Positions 16,801 to 25,502 of a stretch of DNA of 39,706 nt are shown here, piece after piece. The notes under the pieces were generated by a model. It had not been told where the DNA came from. It saw nothing but the letters and a program-made list of their open reading frames with translations, and did no database searches. The stretch spans positions 1 to 39,706 of the forward strand of contig PEAO01000014.1 of the NCBI GenBank assembly GCA_002753615.1. Direction: 5' to 3'. The translations under genes were made by a program, and so were the position numbers. This DNA comes from Magnetococcales bacterium DCbin2. Its GTDB lineage: Bacteria > Pseudomonadota > Magnetococcia > Magnetococcales > UBA8363. Each line of letters starts with the position of its first letter. The stretch's first letter is position 1.

Positions 16801-19618
16801 TCTTCTGCTGTTCGGGCGTTATGGGAATTAAACGATAACGGCCCGCCATAATGCCGGAACGCAAGCGCTCCATTAATTGGCCCAACTGGTCCATCAAGGT
16901 GTTTCGTTCTTCATCTTTGATGGTTCTTGACCCTATTCCGCTGGGAGTGAACTGATTACGCATTTGCATCAGAGTCAGTTGCAAATCAGCCGCGATGGCC
17001 AGAGGTTGAAAATGTTTCTCCACGAGGTCCAGCAGATCCAAATGATCCGCAAGGAGTAAGGCCGTTATATCCAAAAAGAGGATACGGTTATCCTCCGTGG
17101 TTATTGGAGTTTCCTGCAAGGTGCAGCTACCGTGGCGGATAAACAGTTCAAGTTTATGGGTTCCAACCGATAGCTTCTCTCCCAGAAAGGCACGATGATA
17201 AAAAAGAGGCATGGAAAGATTCAGATCGCTGCACATGGCATGAAGCGGATAGAAACCCTGACGATAAGACTGAATGGTTTTTTCCTCTCTATCGCACAAG
17301 TCATTGATAAATTCATTAATATTATGGATATTTAACGTACTCACGCCGTTACCTGGAGTTGCGGCAACCTGGGGCAGTCGGACGGAAAGGGCGTTGCGTA
17401 CCTCTTCGCTTGTTCCAAGATCAAAACAAAGCCCGAGAGCGGATAAAACCAAGCCATCCGTGATTCCAGTATCAATCGCACGAAGAAGCAAATTTTTTGC
17501 AAGTTTTGCATCCTCTTGGCGAATCATGCGGGCAGCGTAGAGAAGTACATCCACTGGCGTATCCGCTGCGCCCCAACGATCCCTGGCCAGAATAACCGCA
17601 TTTTTGAGATCCCCCGTTTCCACGTATTGATTAAACAGGGATAGGGCATGCTCCGCTGTGGGATTTCCACGATAAAGGTTCTCCATCTCCCGAATGGCCG
17701 CAGGTGCCTGTCCGAGGTGGCGCAAGCATTGGGTACGAATCCATCTCACCCTGCTTGGGGGACCCTCTGGAGGAAAAAAATGCCAGTGTTCATCCACAAG
17801 AGAGAGACAATTCTGAAAAGAATTTTGGTGCCACAGGACCACTGCCGCCAGATCCACAGCCTCGGATGTAGCAACCCGGCGTACCATGGCATCGATGCGT
17901 TCGGCGGCCATCTCCCACTCTTGCGCATCAACCAGAATTTTGCAGGCAGAAAAAAGGGCAGTGCCATCATTGAATGCATCAGACAGTCGCATCAATGATT
18001 CCGCCACCGGACGCCACTTCCCGGTTTTTCGAGCCACCAACTCCCTGATTTTTATCTCCAACACCAAACGTTGTCTTTCAGATTCCAGGATGTTGACCCT
18101 CTCCAAAGCTTCCTCCACTTGGCCATCGTAGGCCTGGCGCAGAATGTCCCAATAGTGCCACGTCGCCACCAGTCCAGCTTTATCGAGAATACTCCGGCTT
18201 TTTTCCAGTACTGCGGCCAATCGTTTGACCTTGGGGTGGGCTTCTTGAAAACGAAGCCAGATCAGTGAAAGGACTTCCTGATCTGTGGCTTTTTGTTCTT
18301 CAAGACGCCGCTCCAGAGTTTCCACAGTCCTTTTCATGGAGAGACCAAACCCTTCAAGACTGTTGAAAATAATAGCTTCGGGATGGGTGGGATCCTGATT
18401 GAGCCATTGTTGACAAAGAGCGATGGCCTCCTGGCGTTTTCCTGGATGGCTGGCTAGGGTTCCTAGATACCACCCCTCGATAGTCCGTCGATACGTTGGA
18501 TGTGTTTCTTGATTCTGGCTAAGAACGCAAAACAAAGCAGCAGCCCGATTCAAATAGTCCTGGCTGACTTTGGAATCTAAAACAAATGCCTGCCCTGGGG
18601 GTTGGGGAAAGGGCATAAGACGATTTGGGATGAGCGAAGGGGAGAAAGCACAATAGTAATAGACGATTCCCTGGGCAAAACGAACCCCTTCGGATCGGGG
18701 ATCTTCCTCCACGGCTTGTTCGATGCGCACTAAGGCTTGACGAGGCTCCCGGTCGAATAGATAGGCCAGGGCCAGGAGGCGATTGGTTTCAGCACGTTGA
18801 AACGGGAGACGCTCGCCGGTTTCGGCATTAAGGAAGGCGTTGTGGGATGGACCACTGAGCCACTTTTGTACCTTACAGAATTGGTCAAGTTCCAGGTACT
18901 TGCTGGCGAAGAAAAGGCTTTCTCCAAAGGTGCGGGGTTCCCCAAGAAGATCCAGGGCTGATTGAGAACCTTCTCTTGAATCCACCAACCGGATAGATAA
19001 CAGACGATCCTCTTGGTGGGGAGAGAGCAATCTGGCCTCTACAGCCAATGCCTCAACATCATCAGGAGAATCATCCATGGCCAAACGTAAAGTAGCTTCG
19101 AGGCGCAGCAGTTGCGCCTTGATGGTGGGGGTGCTATGAAGGAAAATCTGTTCTTTCAGGTTTTGTAACGCCTTCAGGGCCGAACCTCTCCGGCCAGCGC
19201 GAAAATGGTCCCGGATGGTAGTCATCTGCGATTCAGCTAAATTGGCAAGGCCCGAAACCAGTGCGGTTAAATCGGCAGGTTCGCCGCCATACAGGTCCAT
19301 CTTTTCCGGGAGTGCGTTAGCCAGGGAGGTGTTTTCAGGCAACCTTTGATGCGTGTTGGATTGAGGCGAAATCTGTTTTCGAGATTCCTCCAGAAGTTTT
19401 GCCAGATCTTCTCGCTTGATGATACGTAACGCTTCGGGAAGTTCTTCCAGACGGTTACGTTCTACAAGCCAACCCCAGAGGTCTTCGCACTTCCGTTTAT
19501 CTCGAAAAGAGCTTTGCTCATGAATGGGAACTTCCAGAACATTCGCAAGATCCTCCCAATTCAAGCCAAGGTTTTTACAAAATTCATATTTCGCCGTGCC
19601 GGAAAAGGGTCCACTCAC
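13829..19618 (-). CDS. Giant Death-like/EAD-TPR protein with PIN-like segment
   Basis: The protein has about 1929 residues. Residues 1-70 form an alpha-helical domain (NLGLNWEDLANVL, then CEDLWGWLVERNRLEELP and a final REDLAKLLE). It resembles Death-fold or effector-associated domains and is clearly homologous to the C-terminus of the upstream gene product. Residues about 90-780 are TPR-like helical repeats (for example EAIALCQQWLNQDPTHPEA). Residues about 835-1040 look PIN-like: a first strand ILFLDITALLLADHLDLLDL, then WVWCDDRF and GILEILSSLAASGHLS, ending FYLPLETEEI. The remaining 880 residues are helix-rich and unrecognised. I start at GTG 19618 (GGAG 7 bases upstream); a TTG at 19651, overlapping the previous stop, is the alternative. 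It probably acts as a sensor or scaffold joined to its neighbour by Death-domain pairing. The PIN reading is an inference. Confidence 0.75.
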   Translation of the reverse strand: MSGPFSGTAKYEFCKNLGLNWEDLANVLEVPIHEQSSFRDKRKCEDLWGWLVERNRLEELPEALRIIKREDLAKLLEESRKQISPQSNTHQRLPENTSLANALPEKMDLYGGEPADLTALVSGLANLAESQMTTIRDHFRAGRRGSALKALQNLKEQIFLHSTPTIKAQLLRLEATLRLAMDDSPDDVEALAVEARLLSPHQEDRLLSIRLVDSREGSQSALDLLGEPRTFGESLFFASKYLELDQFCKVQKWLSGPSHNAFLNAETGERLPFQRAETNRLLALAYLFDREPRQALVRIEQAVEEDPRSEGVRFAQGIVYYYCAFSPSLIPNRLMPFPQPPGQAFVLDSKVSQDYLNRAAALFCVLSQNQETHPTYRRTIEGWYLGTLASHPGKRQEAIALCQQWLNQDPTHPEAIIFNSLEGFGLSMKRTVETLERRLEEQKATDQEVLSLIWLRFQEAHPKVKRLAAVLEKSRSILDKAGLVATWHYWDILRQAYDGQVEEALERVNILESERQRLVLEIKIRELVARKTGKWRPVAESLMRLSDAFNDGTALFSACKILVDAQEWEMAAERIDAMVRRVATSEAVDLAAVVLWHQNSFQNCLSLVDEHWHFFPPEGPPSRVRWIRTQCLRHLGQAPAAIREMENLYRGNPTAEHALSLFNQYVETGDLKNAVILARDRWGAADTPVDVLLYAARMIRQEDAKLAKNLLLRAIDTGITDGLVLSALGLCFDLGTSEEVRNALSVRLPQVAATPGNGVSTLNIHNINEFINDLCDREEKTIQSYRQGFYPLHAMCSDLNLSMPLFYHRAFLGEKLSVGTHKLELFIRHGSCTLQETPITTEDNRILFLDITALLLADHLDLLDLVEKHFQPLAIAADLQLTLMQMRNQFTPSGIGSRTIKDEERNTLMDQLGQLMERLRSGIMAGRYRLIPITPEQQKNNNDEHPQRRNSLLDRVLSTLAGSLPPDEKFWVWCDDRFISSFPLCSVHQPIVGILEILSSLAASGHLSQTQRFHLLHRLRTAQLFYLPLETEEIVHLVCQAPFLEECGELQETEEMVTLRHYIALIQTLPELLQQPEVVDGCLVNQGEWPILVNLMPTVTRSFFAIWQNNEFSEKRRVVLMEWVWNNLSITHFPARYKGTNSSYPLLVIAGLFKNSIIIHKDYSSHLHGYFHWIHYRFLLKKSWIIPDFMAKLAESIKAFALSVCLEDDLQDVHVRRAWAFHVWTFIQALPVPLRQEFLKDPAFFDQMGTPIHRFLTIGSHRFELGAFVQSVADTVTHKQADVLTLAPERHLMLEIISDPDGKEILALREENGHLSSLTEWHFMLSLFSSNLTDRVNFLSDQRSWFDCPAEKFTQVIADLATIEDHSRRKEQVDIWRQESLEIFYQELWERITEGNHVELSPQRLLPPSGKRWLWFMRLEIENGNLCPFARQWEAASKRLIREEGLETAMERLIGLPVALPESLFEALAELGKSERDHFLLNRADAASVPMDRIHLLRLFLHFNVSDRSDPAKGAWIDLFQSILSPSVQEAMRAYLVIVQWTSAAILPWPEATDWPVEIRLAFAWSHSRRLYVLQKRMGVTDSTLESYFSQSLGIFKSALLSTERKTEIMEAAHPRNVGWENLLLSGLGHALECHWDSFCLHGDLIQQLKNIAILNEIEMKDIPMPVISALLDITLAENRFSSFIGHDSLTDLLGKLQKIKAEGSWVEWPRNWRNIFRDDVLTLLEQGSKSITHWLILGKIQGTFPLPAEVLFRIPSLLLKTDLPDLCRQDPFLGSHVLYIAASLNLRCREVEHSENINLEECLLPCFEAIIGCCIQDVITHEITEISESNQKKESNIEGMAENGQDKFEANGEEALLNLFNATWIISTIPDDLDGSVAKFGLLIGTLCERYAKELAPLWRPILGRLVEDMPTALGVYLTKPLLILRSM

Positions 19619-19640
19619 AACGCATCTCCATCGTCTTCCA

Positions 19641-21632
19641 TCATGATTCAAGCAACTGAGCCAGATCCTCCCTCCCTATTATTCGCAAGGCGGCAGGAAG
19701 TTCACTCAAGCGTCCGCGATTCTCCAACCAACTCCAAAGATCCTCGCATTCCCGTCCACGTCGAAACTGACGACGCTCATGACCAGAAATTTCTGGTGTT
19801 AAGACATTGGCCAAATCTTCCCAATTCGAACCGAGTTTTGTGCAGATTTTATATTTGGTAATCCCGGAAAAAATAGCCGGTTGCCCATTCGTCTGCGGAG
19901 AGGGGCTGGCAGTCTGTCGCGGAGGGATTGCTTCCGAACGTAGAGAATCGAACACCAGAGTCGCAGCAGCATCCGTAGCGTAGGGACGCCAGCCGTCATC
20001 ACGTTTTTTCGGATCGGCCCAATCGGAGATGCCTTTAACGAACAAAAATCGGGCACCGGTCTCGTAACTTCCCAGGGCGGCACCATAGCCCTCCATGTCC
20101 ACGCCCACCAATCCTGGAAAACGCTTGATCAAGGCTGGCAGGCTGGTGTCGTCGGCTATCACCTTTTCCCCCGAAACCACGAGACCAAAGATAACTCGGG
20201 GGAGAATCCGGTCTCCCTGACCGTCAGGCCGAACAACCTTCATTCTTGCCGCCCAGCCCGGCGTGGATTGGGCACGTTTTTTCAACATCCTGAGCAACCG
20301 TTCATCACACCGCAAAGGATCCGGGCGATGTTCAAATTGGTCTGCGCGAGACTTTCCGTGTTCATAGTTTATTATTTCTTCGGCTACAACCACATCTCCC
20401 CGCAAGGGACGTTCCCCCTCAGGCAGATCGTTTCTTTCCCTGCCCCCAAGGATGCCGATCAAAATCACCAATTGCGGATTGTATTCCTGCGCCACCAGGG
20501 CCGTCTTGGCGGCGGCCTGAGGGTTGCCCATGCCCTGGAAACTAAGCAAGCCCAATTCCAGGCTGCCGCCATCGGCCTTCAGCGTGGAATGCCACCCTTT
20601 CATTGTTAAGAATTTATCATCCCGAACATTGTCCAAATGGGGTTTGATGCGATCCATCTCTTCGTTCAGTGCGGTGACAATCAACACATCCAGGGGAGCT
20701 TGATCAGGAAGTTTCACGATTTGTCCTTTCTCGTCGATAAAAAGGTCATCAAAAGCCAAAAAACCATCTTCGGCGCAACGTCTAGTCAGTGCCTCCCGAT
20801 GGGCAGGAGCCTTTCCGTGCAATCGCAGCATGGGAAAGTGAACCTGAGACATAAGGTCCGATGCCGCCTCCTGGAGTCGTGCATTCCGGGAAAAAATCAG
20901 GGGGAAAAGTTCGTCATAAAAGCGATTTCGTCCCGATACATACCGCTTGACACTGCCCTGGAATCCTCCCAGGATGGCGATTTGAACATCCATATTTTCC
21001 CATGGATCCAGGGCGGCAACGATCAACTCGTGGTCCACGTTTGGGTCTCCCCAATGGGCCAGGGTAAAGGCAGCTTCGCCACGAAAGGGAAACGCCATGT
21101 CTCGAAAACTGCCCAAGAAATAGGACACGAACTCCAATTTTGGGATTTGATGCCCTATACTGGTTATCAGATAGCTTAGAGCATGGAATACCGCCAACCG
21201 CAAGGATTCATCAGCATCATTCCGACGTGTAAAGATTACCTCAATCATTTCATTAGAGATAGGATGGCCAGCTTCGGCCCAGCTTTGAATCCCTTCTACC
21301 AGACAATGCACCAGGGGCGTATCGGTGCTGTTTTGGATCATGGACAGCAGTTCTTGAATCGGGACCAACCCTACTTCGCTGCCGTGGCACAAAAGATGTT
21401 GCCGCCACGCCCCCTCTTTAGCCTGTTCCAACGCCCGATCGAACCACTCCCGTCCCATTTCTCCACCACAACGGCCCAAGGCGGCGACAAGCAGACCGGA
21501 TGTTTGGGCATCTTCACCAAAATCTACTCGCCGTAAGCGGTCCAGAATAGCCTCGGCGTTATCCTGACCTGCTGGAGTCGCTTCCAGAGCCTCCAAAAGG
21601 TCTACATAGATAATCTGGATTGGCGGTGGCAA
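19641..21632 (-). CDS. HEAT-like / nucleoside phosphorylase (MTAN-like) / Death-like domain protein
   Basis: The 663-residue frame has three parts. Residues 1-300 are HEAT-like helical repeats. Residues 312-565 are a purine nucleoside phosphorylase/MTA-SAH nucleosidase-like domain, with its three expected catalytic spots: Glu in VTALNEEMDRI, the ribose-contacting Glu in GVDMEGYG, and Asp in KGISDWAD. Residues 587-663 are a Death-like/effector-associated domain (KLGSNWEDLANVL, then ELPAALRIIGREDLAQLL). Such nucleosidase-like domains occur as effectors in STAND/NLR-type systems. The predicted start is TTG at 21632 with no ribosome site. A +1 shift near 21610 would join this frame to the preceding HEAT frame as one protein. 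It overlaps the possible TTG start of the giant gene by 11 bp, implying co-expression. Confidence 0.85.
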   Translation of the reverse strand: MPPPIQIIYVDLLEALEATPAGQDNAEAILDRLRRVDFGEDAQTSGLLVAALGRCGGEMGREWFDRALEQAKEGAWRQHLLCHGSEVGLVPIQELLSMIQNSTDTPLVHCLVEGIQSWAEAGHPISNEMIEVIFTRRNDADESLRLAVFHALSYLITSIGHQIPKLEFVSYFLGSFRDMAFPFRGEAAFTLAHWGDPNVDHELIVAALDPWENMDVQIAILGGFQGSVKRYVSGRNRFYDELFPLIFSRNARLQEAASDLMSQVHFPMLRLHGKAPAHREALTRRCAEDGFLAFDDLFIDEKGQIVKLPDQAPLDVLIVTALNEEMDRIKPHLDNVRDDKFLTMKGWHSTLKADGGSLELGLLSFQGMGNPQAAAKTALVAQEYNPQLVILIGILGGRERNDLPEGERPLRGDVVVAEEIINYEHGKSRADQFEHRPDPLRCDERLLRMLKKRAQSTPGWAARMKVVRPDGQGDRILPRVIFGLVVSGEKVIADDTSLPALIKRFPGLVGVDMEGYGAALGSYETGARFLFVKGISDWADPKKRDDGWRPYATDAAATLVFDSLRSEAIPPRQTASPSPQTNGQPAIFSGITKYKICTKLGSNWEDLANVLTPEISGHERRQFRRGRECEDLWSWLENRGRLSELPAALRIIGREDLAQLLES

Positions 21633-22260
21633 GATGCTTTTGCAACAAGGCGGCGTGGTCTACATGACCGGAAGATTCCACCCACCATAAAAACCGCTGC
21701 CAGAGCGGATCACCCGGAGAAACTGCCGACACCAACGCATGAAATCTTTTACGCAACGATGGGTTTTCGATCCGGGCCAAGGTTCTGGCTGCCAAATTGG
21801 GAATAGTTCCCCTCCCAAACTGGAATAATTCCATAAGAATTTCAACGCTTTCATGGGATGTGACTTTCCCAAGCAGAGGGACAGCCCGTTCGGCCAAAGG
21901 GCGAGAGAGGGCACGTTCCCCATGAATCCTGTATTGCAGTAGACGTTCCTCCGGCGTCAAACCTTGACCATCAGTCGGATCATAACCTGTGATGATTTCA
22001 CGAAGTCGAGAAACTGTTTCCGGGGGATCCAGCAACGCCAGTGCCTCTCCGGCCGCCTCCTCCACATACGGCTGTCCTTCCTCCCATAGGCACCACAACT
22101 TGTCTTTAAGGTCGGGGGCGTACTCCCGTAGTGCTGTCTTCACATCAACTTCCAGGAGAAGACGGGCGACAATCACATGGAGAATACCTGCCAGATCTAT
22201 TCGTTCCAGCATCGCGTCAAGCAGTTTGCGAAAATCCTCAAAGCGATTATTTTTCCACAA
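21559..22260 (-). CDS. HEAT-like fragment between NTPase and phosphorylase frames
   Basis: This 233-residue frame consists of helical repeat units (for example EGQPYVEEAAGEALALLDPP and RGTIPNLAARTLARIENPSL). The last residues after ATANPDYL (GSGSDSSRSG) look like out-of-frame sequence. The only start is TTG at 22260 with no ribosome site. It overlaps the NTPase frame by 14 bp and the phosphorylase frame by 74 bp. Joining all three needs two +1 shifts: one in the run of five A at 22250-22254 and one near 21605-21618. The likely interpretation is the central portion of a single multidomain protein split by frameshifts; a standalone repeat protein is possible but less likely. Confidence 0.55.
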   Translation of the reverse strand: MWKNNRFEDFRKLLDAMLERIDLAGILHVIVARLLLEVDVKTALREYAPDLKDKLWCLWEEGQPYVEEAAGEALALLDPPETVSRLREIITGYDPTDGQGLTPEERLLQYRIHGERALSRPLAERAVPLLGKVTSHESVEILMELFQFGRGTIPNLAARTLARIENPSLRKRFHALVSAVSPGDPLWQRFLWWVESSGHVDHAALLQKHLATANPDYLCRPFGGSGSDSSRSG

Positions 22261-22879
22261 CTTCCATGATGGCGTAATAAATCAAGGGGATAGGCTGATG
22301 ACTAGGTTCGTGGTGCTGACCAACAACCGGGGGGTATTCGCGAAGGTTACCAACAAAATCCCAGTAATTTCGCAGGGAAACATGAAAAGGGACGATCCTG
22401 TGGTTCCAGGTTGCCGTCAGGATTTCATGCATCAGATGCCGTAGAAGACTGCTTTTGCCGCTGCCCGGGTCACCGAGAACCACCACTTTGCGATGACGGG
22501 AATTGTCCAAGGCCTGGCGGAGTGTAAGTCGATGGCCCAGTCGATACTGGTGGTGCTGAGTCAGCGCGTTAGTGAACTCAGCCAAGCGGTCACCCCGTTG
22601 GACATTCTCATCAGACGGGTTTTCCCCTTCAAAATAACTGCTTTGAGGACGGGAACTGACCAACAACTCCACATAGAGTTTCGACAGGGGCAGTGGGGGG
22701 AGATCGGAGAACAGAGGCGGCAGGTGGCGAAAAATCGATTTTTTCAGCACCCGGTCTGGATAATTGCGCAATGCTCGAAAAAAATCAGGATCCGTTTTGC
22801 CGTATTTTTCAACAGTGTCATCCATTCGTTTCCGGTAGCGCGCAAAAAGATCAAAGATCATGTCAGAATCCAGATCCAT
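22247..22879 (-). CDS. NACHT/STAND-like P-loop NTPase, N-terminal part lacking Walker B
   Basis: The protein has about 210 residues. An N-terminal helical linker (residues 1-80) leads into a strand and Walker A, VVVLGDPGSGKSSLLRHL, as in NACHT-type STAND NTPases. The following strand (RIVPFHVSLRNYW) is as expected. The chain then ends at PLIYYAIMEVVEK, where a NACHT would continue to a hydrophobic Walker B ending in D-G-x-D-E. I see no such motif in any frame of the next 200 bases. In-frame starts at 22903, 22879 and 22861 are all possible; none has a good ribosome site. It overlaps the CHAT gene end, so it is translated from the same transcript. It is probably a broken or core-deleted regulatory NTPase. 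Confidence 0.65.
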   Translation of the reverse strand: MDLDSDMIFDLFARYRKRMDDTVEKYGKTDPDFFRALRNYPDRVLKKSIFRHLPPLFSDLPPLPLSKLYVELLVSSRPQSSYFEGENPSDENVQRGDRLAEFTNALTQHHQYRLGHRLTLRQALDNSRHRKVVVLGDPGSGKSSLLRHLMHEILTATWNHRIVPFHVSLRNYWDFVGNLREYPPVVGQHHEPSHQPIPLIYYAIMEVVEK

Positions 22880-25502
22880 AGATGCTAAACCCACCCCAGT
22901 CATAAGGGTTGGGATTGTTCTTGGCGAAAGTTACCATGGCAGAGCGCAGAGCTTGGTCTTTTCGTTGTCCATCCAATAGCCAATAGCGATAGAATGCTTC
23001 GATGACTTCCAGAGTGATATCGACCCCAGCCAAGACAGGCCAATGGCTTAAGACTGCGCTGGCAATCTCCTGACCGAGAAGTAAACTCATCAGTCCAAGA
23101 GGCTCTCGGTTTCCCAATATTCCCACTCGACCCGTATCACAACCACTCAGAAAAACCAGATCCGCCTTGAGTGAAGATGCAGAAAGTTCTTCCAGCCCCA
23201 TAGTGTGATCACCCGATTTTCCCTGAAAATCAAGACCTGATGCCAAAAGATTATTCTCCAGAAAACGTCCATGAAAACCCAGGTGGAGCATGTCTACATG
23301 TCGGTTTCCTGCCAGCACATCTCTGAGTGTGACGCTTGGGCAGTCGCTGGGTTCAGTGGCTCCCAGCGGATATAGACCTGCTTGCCGAAAGATGGCCATA
23401 ACGCGCTCAGCCTCCAGGGCAAAACGCTGACGTGATTCTGGAGGATCACTAGCGCGAGGTGCCTGGATGGCCAGTGCCTGATTTCGGGAATGGCGTTGAC
23501 TTATGGCTGAAACCCAAATAGAGGCACTGGGTGCGTAGGATACGGCCCATCGATGCACCACCCGTTTGCCGTTGCCGAGGGGAAACAAATGAAACGGCAA
23601 TCCGATGGCGGTAGAACCAGGGGCGATCACCAAGGCTGAATAAGGCTCCAGGTATTCTCTGATGGGATGAAAAAGTTTTAAATAAGCGTGTTCAAGGAAA
23701 AGGAAAGGATCTCTTCCTGGTCGAGCATTGGCGATATGAATGGCCTGATGGAGTTGTGCTGAGAGAATCTGTAGCCGTTCATCGCCAATGTCCAGATTGA
23801 TGCGTTGTGGTTTGGGACAATGGTGCCCGATCAATAGGCAAATCCCCTCATTTTTTTGATGAGAGAACTCCAGAAGAGCAGTATCCCCAGGTAAGCATTG
23901 AAGAACCTTATCCCAACTGGCAGCCGGATGCCGTCCCCGACTTACACCCCGGGATTTAATATGTTGGATTCCCTGAAAGAGAAGTTCTACAGAGGCATGA
24001 TTGCTGAGAATTGCCAAAATTTGATCATAAACCCCACCGCGACGGGCAGAATAATACGTGTGATGCAGGGGATTGTCGATATTCCTGCGCAATTGATCAT
24101 CTTGCTGAAACATTCTGGAAATATGGCCAAGAGACTGGTCCACGAGGCCCAATTTTTCATAACAGATGCCCAGGTAGGCAGAGGTACCGTGGCTCAGTTC
24201 CAAATGATCGGTTTTATGAGCCAGCTCCAATGCCCGGATAAATTGTGCCACGGCTTGTCCAATTTCCCCGGTCGCCAGAAAAACCCGGCCTGCGGTTCCT
24301 AGAAAGGAGATATATTCATAATCAGAACGTTCCGACTCCTGGTGCAAGATGGTTGTGACGATGCTTTGCGCCTCCTCCAATCGGTCCTGCTCCAATCGGA
24401 GTTCCACCAGCAAACGATGGCGGGTAAAACGATAGGCATCGGTATGGGCATCTTTTGCCTGCCGTTCAAACAGGTGTAACAGTGTTTCGGCTCGGGTCAA
24501 ACGACCAGCACGCATATGGTGACGCGCCAGATTAAGCAAGGAAGTGTTGACCGTGTGCCAATCCACTGATCCGCTGCTGCGCCCTGGGCGGCGCGCATGG
24601 TGCAATCCCAGACGCAGATGGAGGCGTTCCTGCCGCCTTTGCCCCAACTGTCCGTAGAGGTTGGCCAGATTGCCGTGAGCTTTGGCCAAATGGTCTTCAT
24701 CTCCCAAGCTTCGGCACTTGGTGATCTGTGCCAACAAAGCTTTTTCAACTTGGTTGAACAAACCTAACTCGCCTAAAGCCATGGCCTCATTGGAGATGGC
24801 GGATGCCTGCAAAAATGGATCATCCTCCAATTGTCCGGCAAGGGTATGAAAATGATCCGCAGCTTGGCGATAGTGTCCCTGACGAAACAAAACCATCCCC
24901 CGGTTGACCTCCAAGGCGTGAGCCATGGTCGGTCCAGAAAAATGTTCCTGAAAACCATAGGCCATGTCGATATGCCAAGCCGATTCGGCACTTTGTTCGG
25001 CAAAAAGATGGTAGCTTGAACTTTGCAGGTGAAAGGCCGGACGTAATTCGGGAAAACCAAACCGATCCAGAAGCCTCTCGGCAATGCGGAGAAACTGTCC
25101 CCCTTGTTCCATATGTCCAAGCCGGGAAATGGCATTTTCTGCATGATCCAACACAAGGTCAGCCAAATCCCGATGGCTGGATGTGGGCAGCGAGGCCAGA
25201 ACACGATTAAATTCTTTTCCCTCGTCATCAAGAACATCCTTGTCCTTTCTATCTTTTTTGGCGCATTCATCCCTTCCGTCTGCTTGGATCAGCAGCAGAA
25301 AGGCATCCAACAGGTCTGGACGAGGGTGGGTGAGAGCCATGTGAGTTCGAGCGATGCGAACCAACGTCTCAGGATCTACCCTGTCCTTGAGACGTTCAAA
25401 AAAAACACCGTCTATCTGCGCAAGGTTGTCACGGATCAAAACCTTCAAACGCTCGGTCTCGGATTCATGGGTCAGTAAGCGAATCAGGCTATCCTGTGTC
25501 AT
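22863..25502 (-). CDS. TPR-CHAT caspase-like protease
   Basis: The 879-residue cytoplasmic protein has TPR-like repeats over roughly residues 130-530 (for example HLAKAHGNLANLYGQLGQ and HGTSAYLGICYEKLGLVDQS). A C-terminal CHAT peptidase domain of the caspase clan spans about 570-879. The catalytic dyad is visible: His744 in MLHLGFHGRF and Cys788 in LVFLSGCDTG. The domain closes with the usual PYDWGGFSIYGS. CHAT proteases are activated by partner sensors and cleave specific targets in several bacterial immunity systems. The gene starts with a 4-bp ATGA overlap with the 143-residue gene upstream and ends overlapping the P-loop NTPase gene. The substrate cannot be identified from the sequence; the overlapping small protein is one candidate. 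Confidence 0.92.
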   Translation of the reverse strand: MTQDSLIRLLTHESETERLKVLIRDNLAQIDGVFFERLKDRVDPETLVRIARTHMALTHPRPDLLDAFLLLIQADGRDECAKKDRKDKDVLDDEGKEFNRVLASLPTSSHRDLADLVLDHAENAISRLGHMEQGGQFLRIAERLLDRFGFPELRPAFHLQSSSYHLFAEQSAESAWHIDMAYGFQEHFSGPTMAHALEVNRGMVLFRQGHYRQAADHFHTLAGQLEDDPFLQASAISNEAMALGELGLFNQVEKALLAQITKCRSLGDEDHLAKAHGNLANLYGQLGQRRQERLHLRLGLHHARRPGRSSGSVDWHTVNTSLLNLARHHMRAGRLTRAETLLHLFERQAKDAHTDAYRFTRHRLLVELRLEQDRLEEAQSIVTTILHQESERSDYEYISFLGTAGRVFLATGEIGQAVAQFIRALELAHKTDHLELSHGTSAYLGICYEKLGLVDQSLGHISRMFQQDDQLRRNIDNPLHHTYYSARRGGVYDQILAILSNHASVELLFQGIQHIKSRGVSRGRHPAASWDKVLQCLPGDTALLEFSHQKNEGICLLIGHHCPKPQRINLDIGDERLQILSAQLHQAIHIANARPGRDPFLFLEHAYLKLFHPIREYLEPYSALVIAPGSTAIGLPFHLFPLGNGKRVVHRWAVSYAPSASIWVSAISQRHSRNQALAIQAPRASDPPESRQRFALEAERVMAIFRQAGLYPLGATEPSDCPSVTLRDVLAGNRHVDMLHLGFHGRFLENNLLASGLDFQGKSGDHTMGLEELSASSLKADLVFLSGCDTGRVGILGNREPLGLMSLLLGQEIASAVLSHWPVLAGVDITLEVIEAFYRYWLLDGQRKDQALRSAMVTFAKNNPNPYDWGGFSIYGSGF

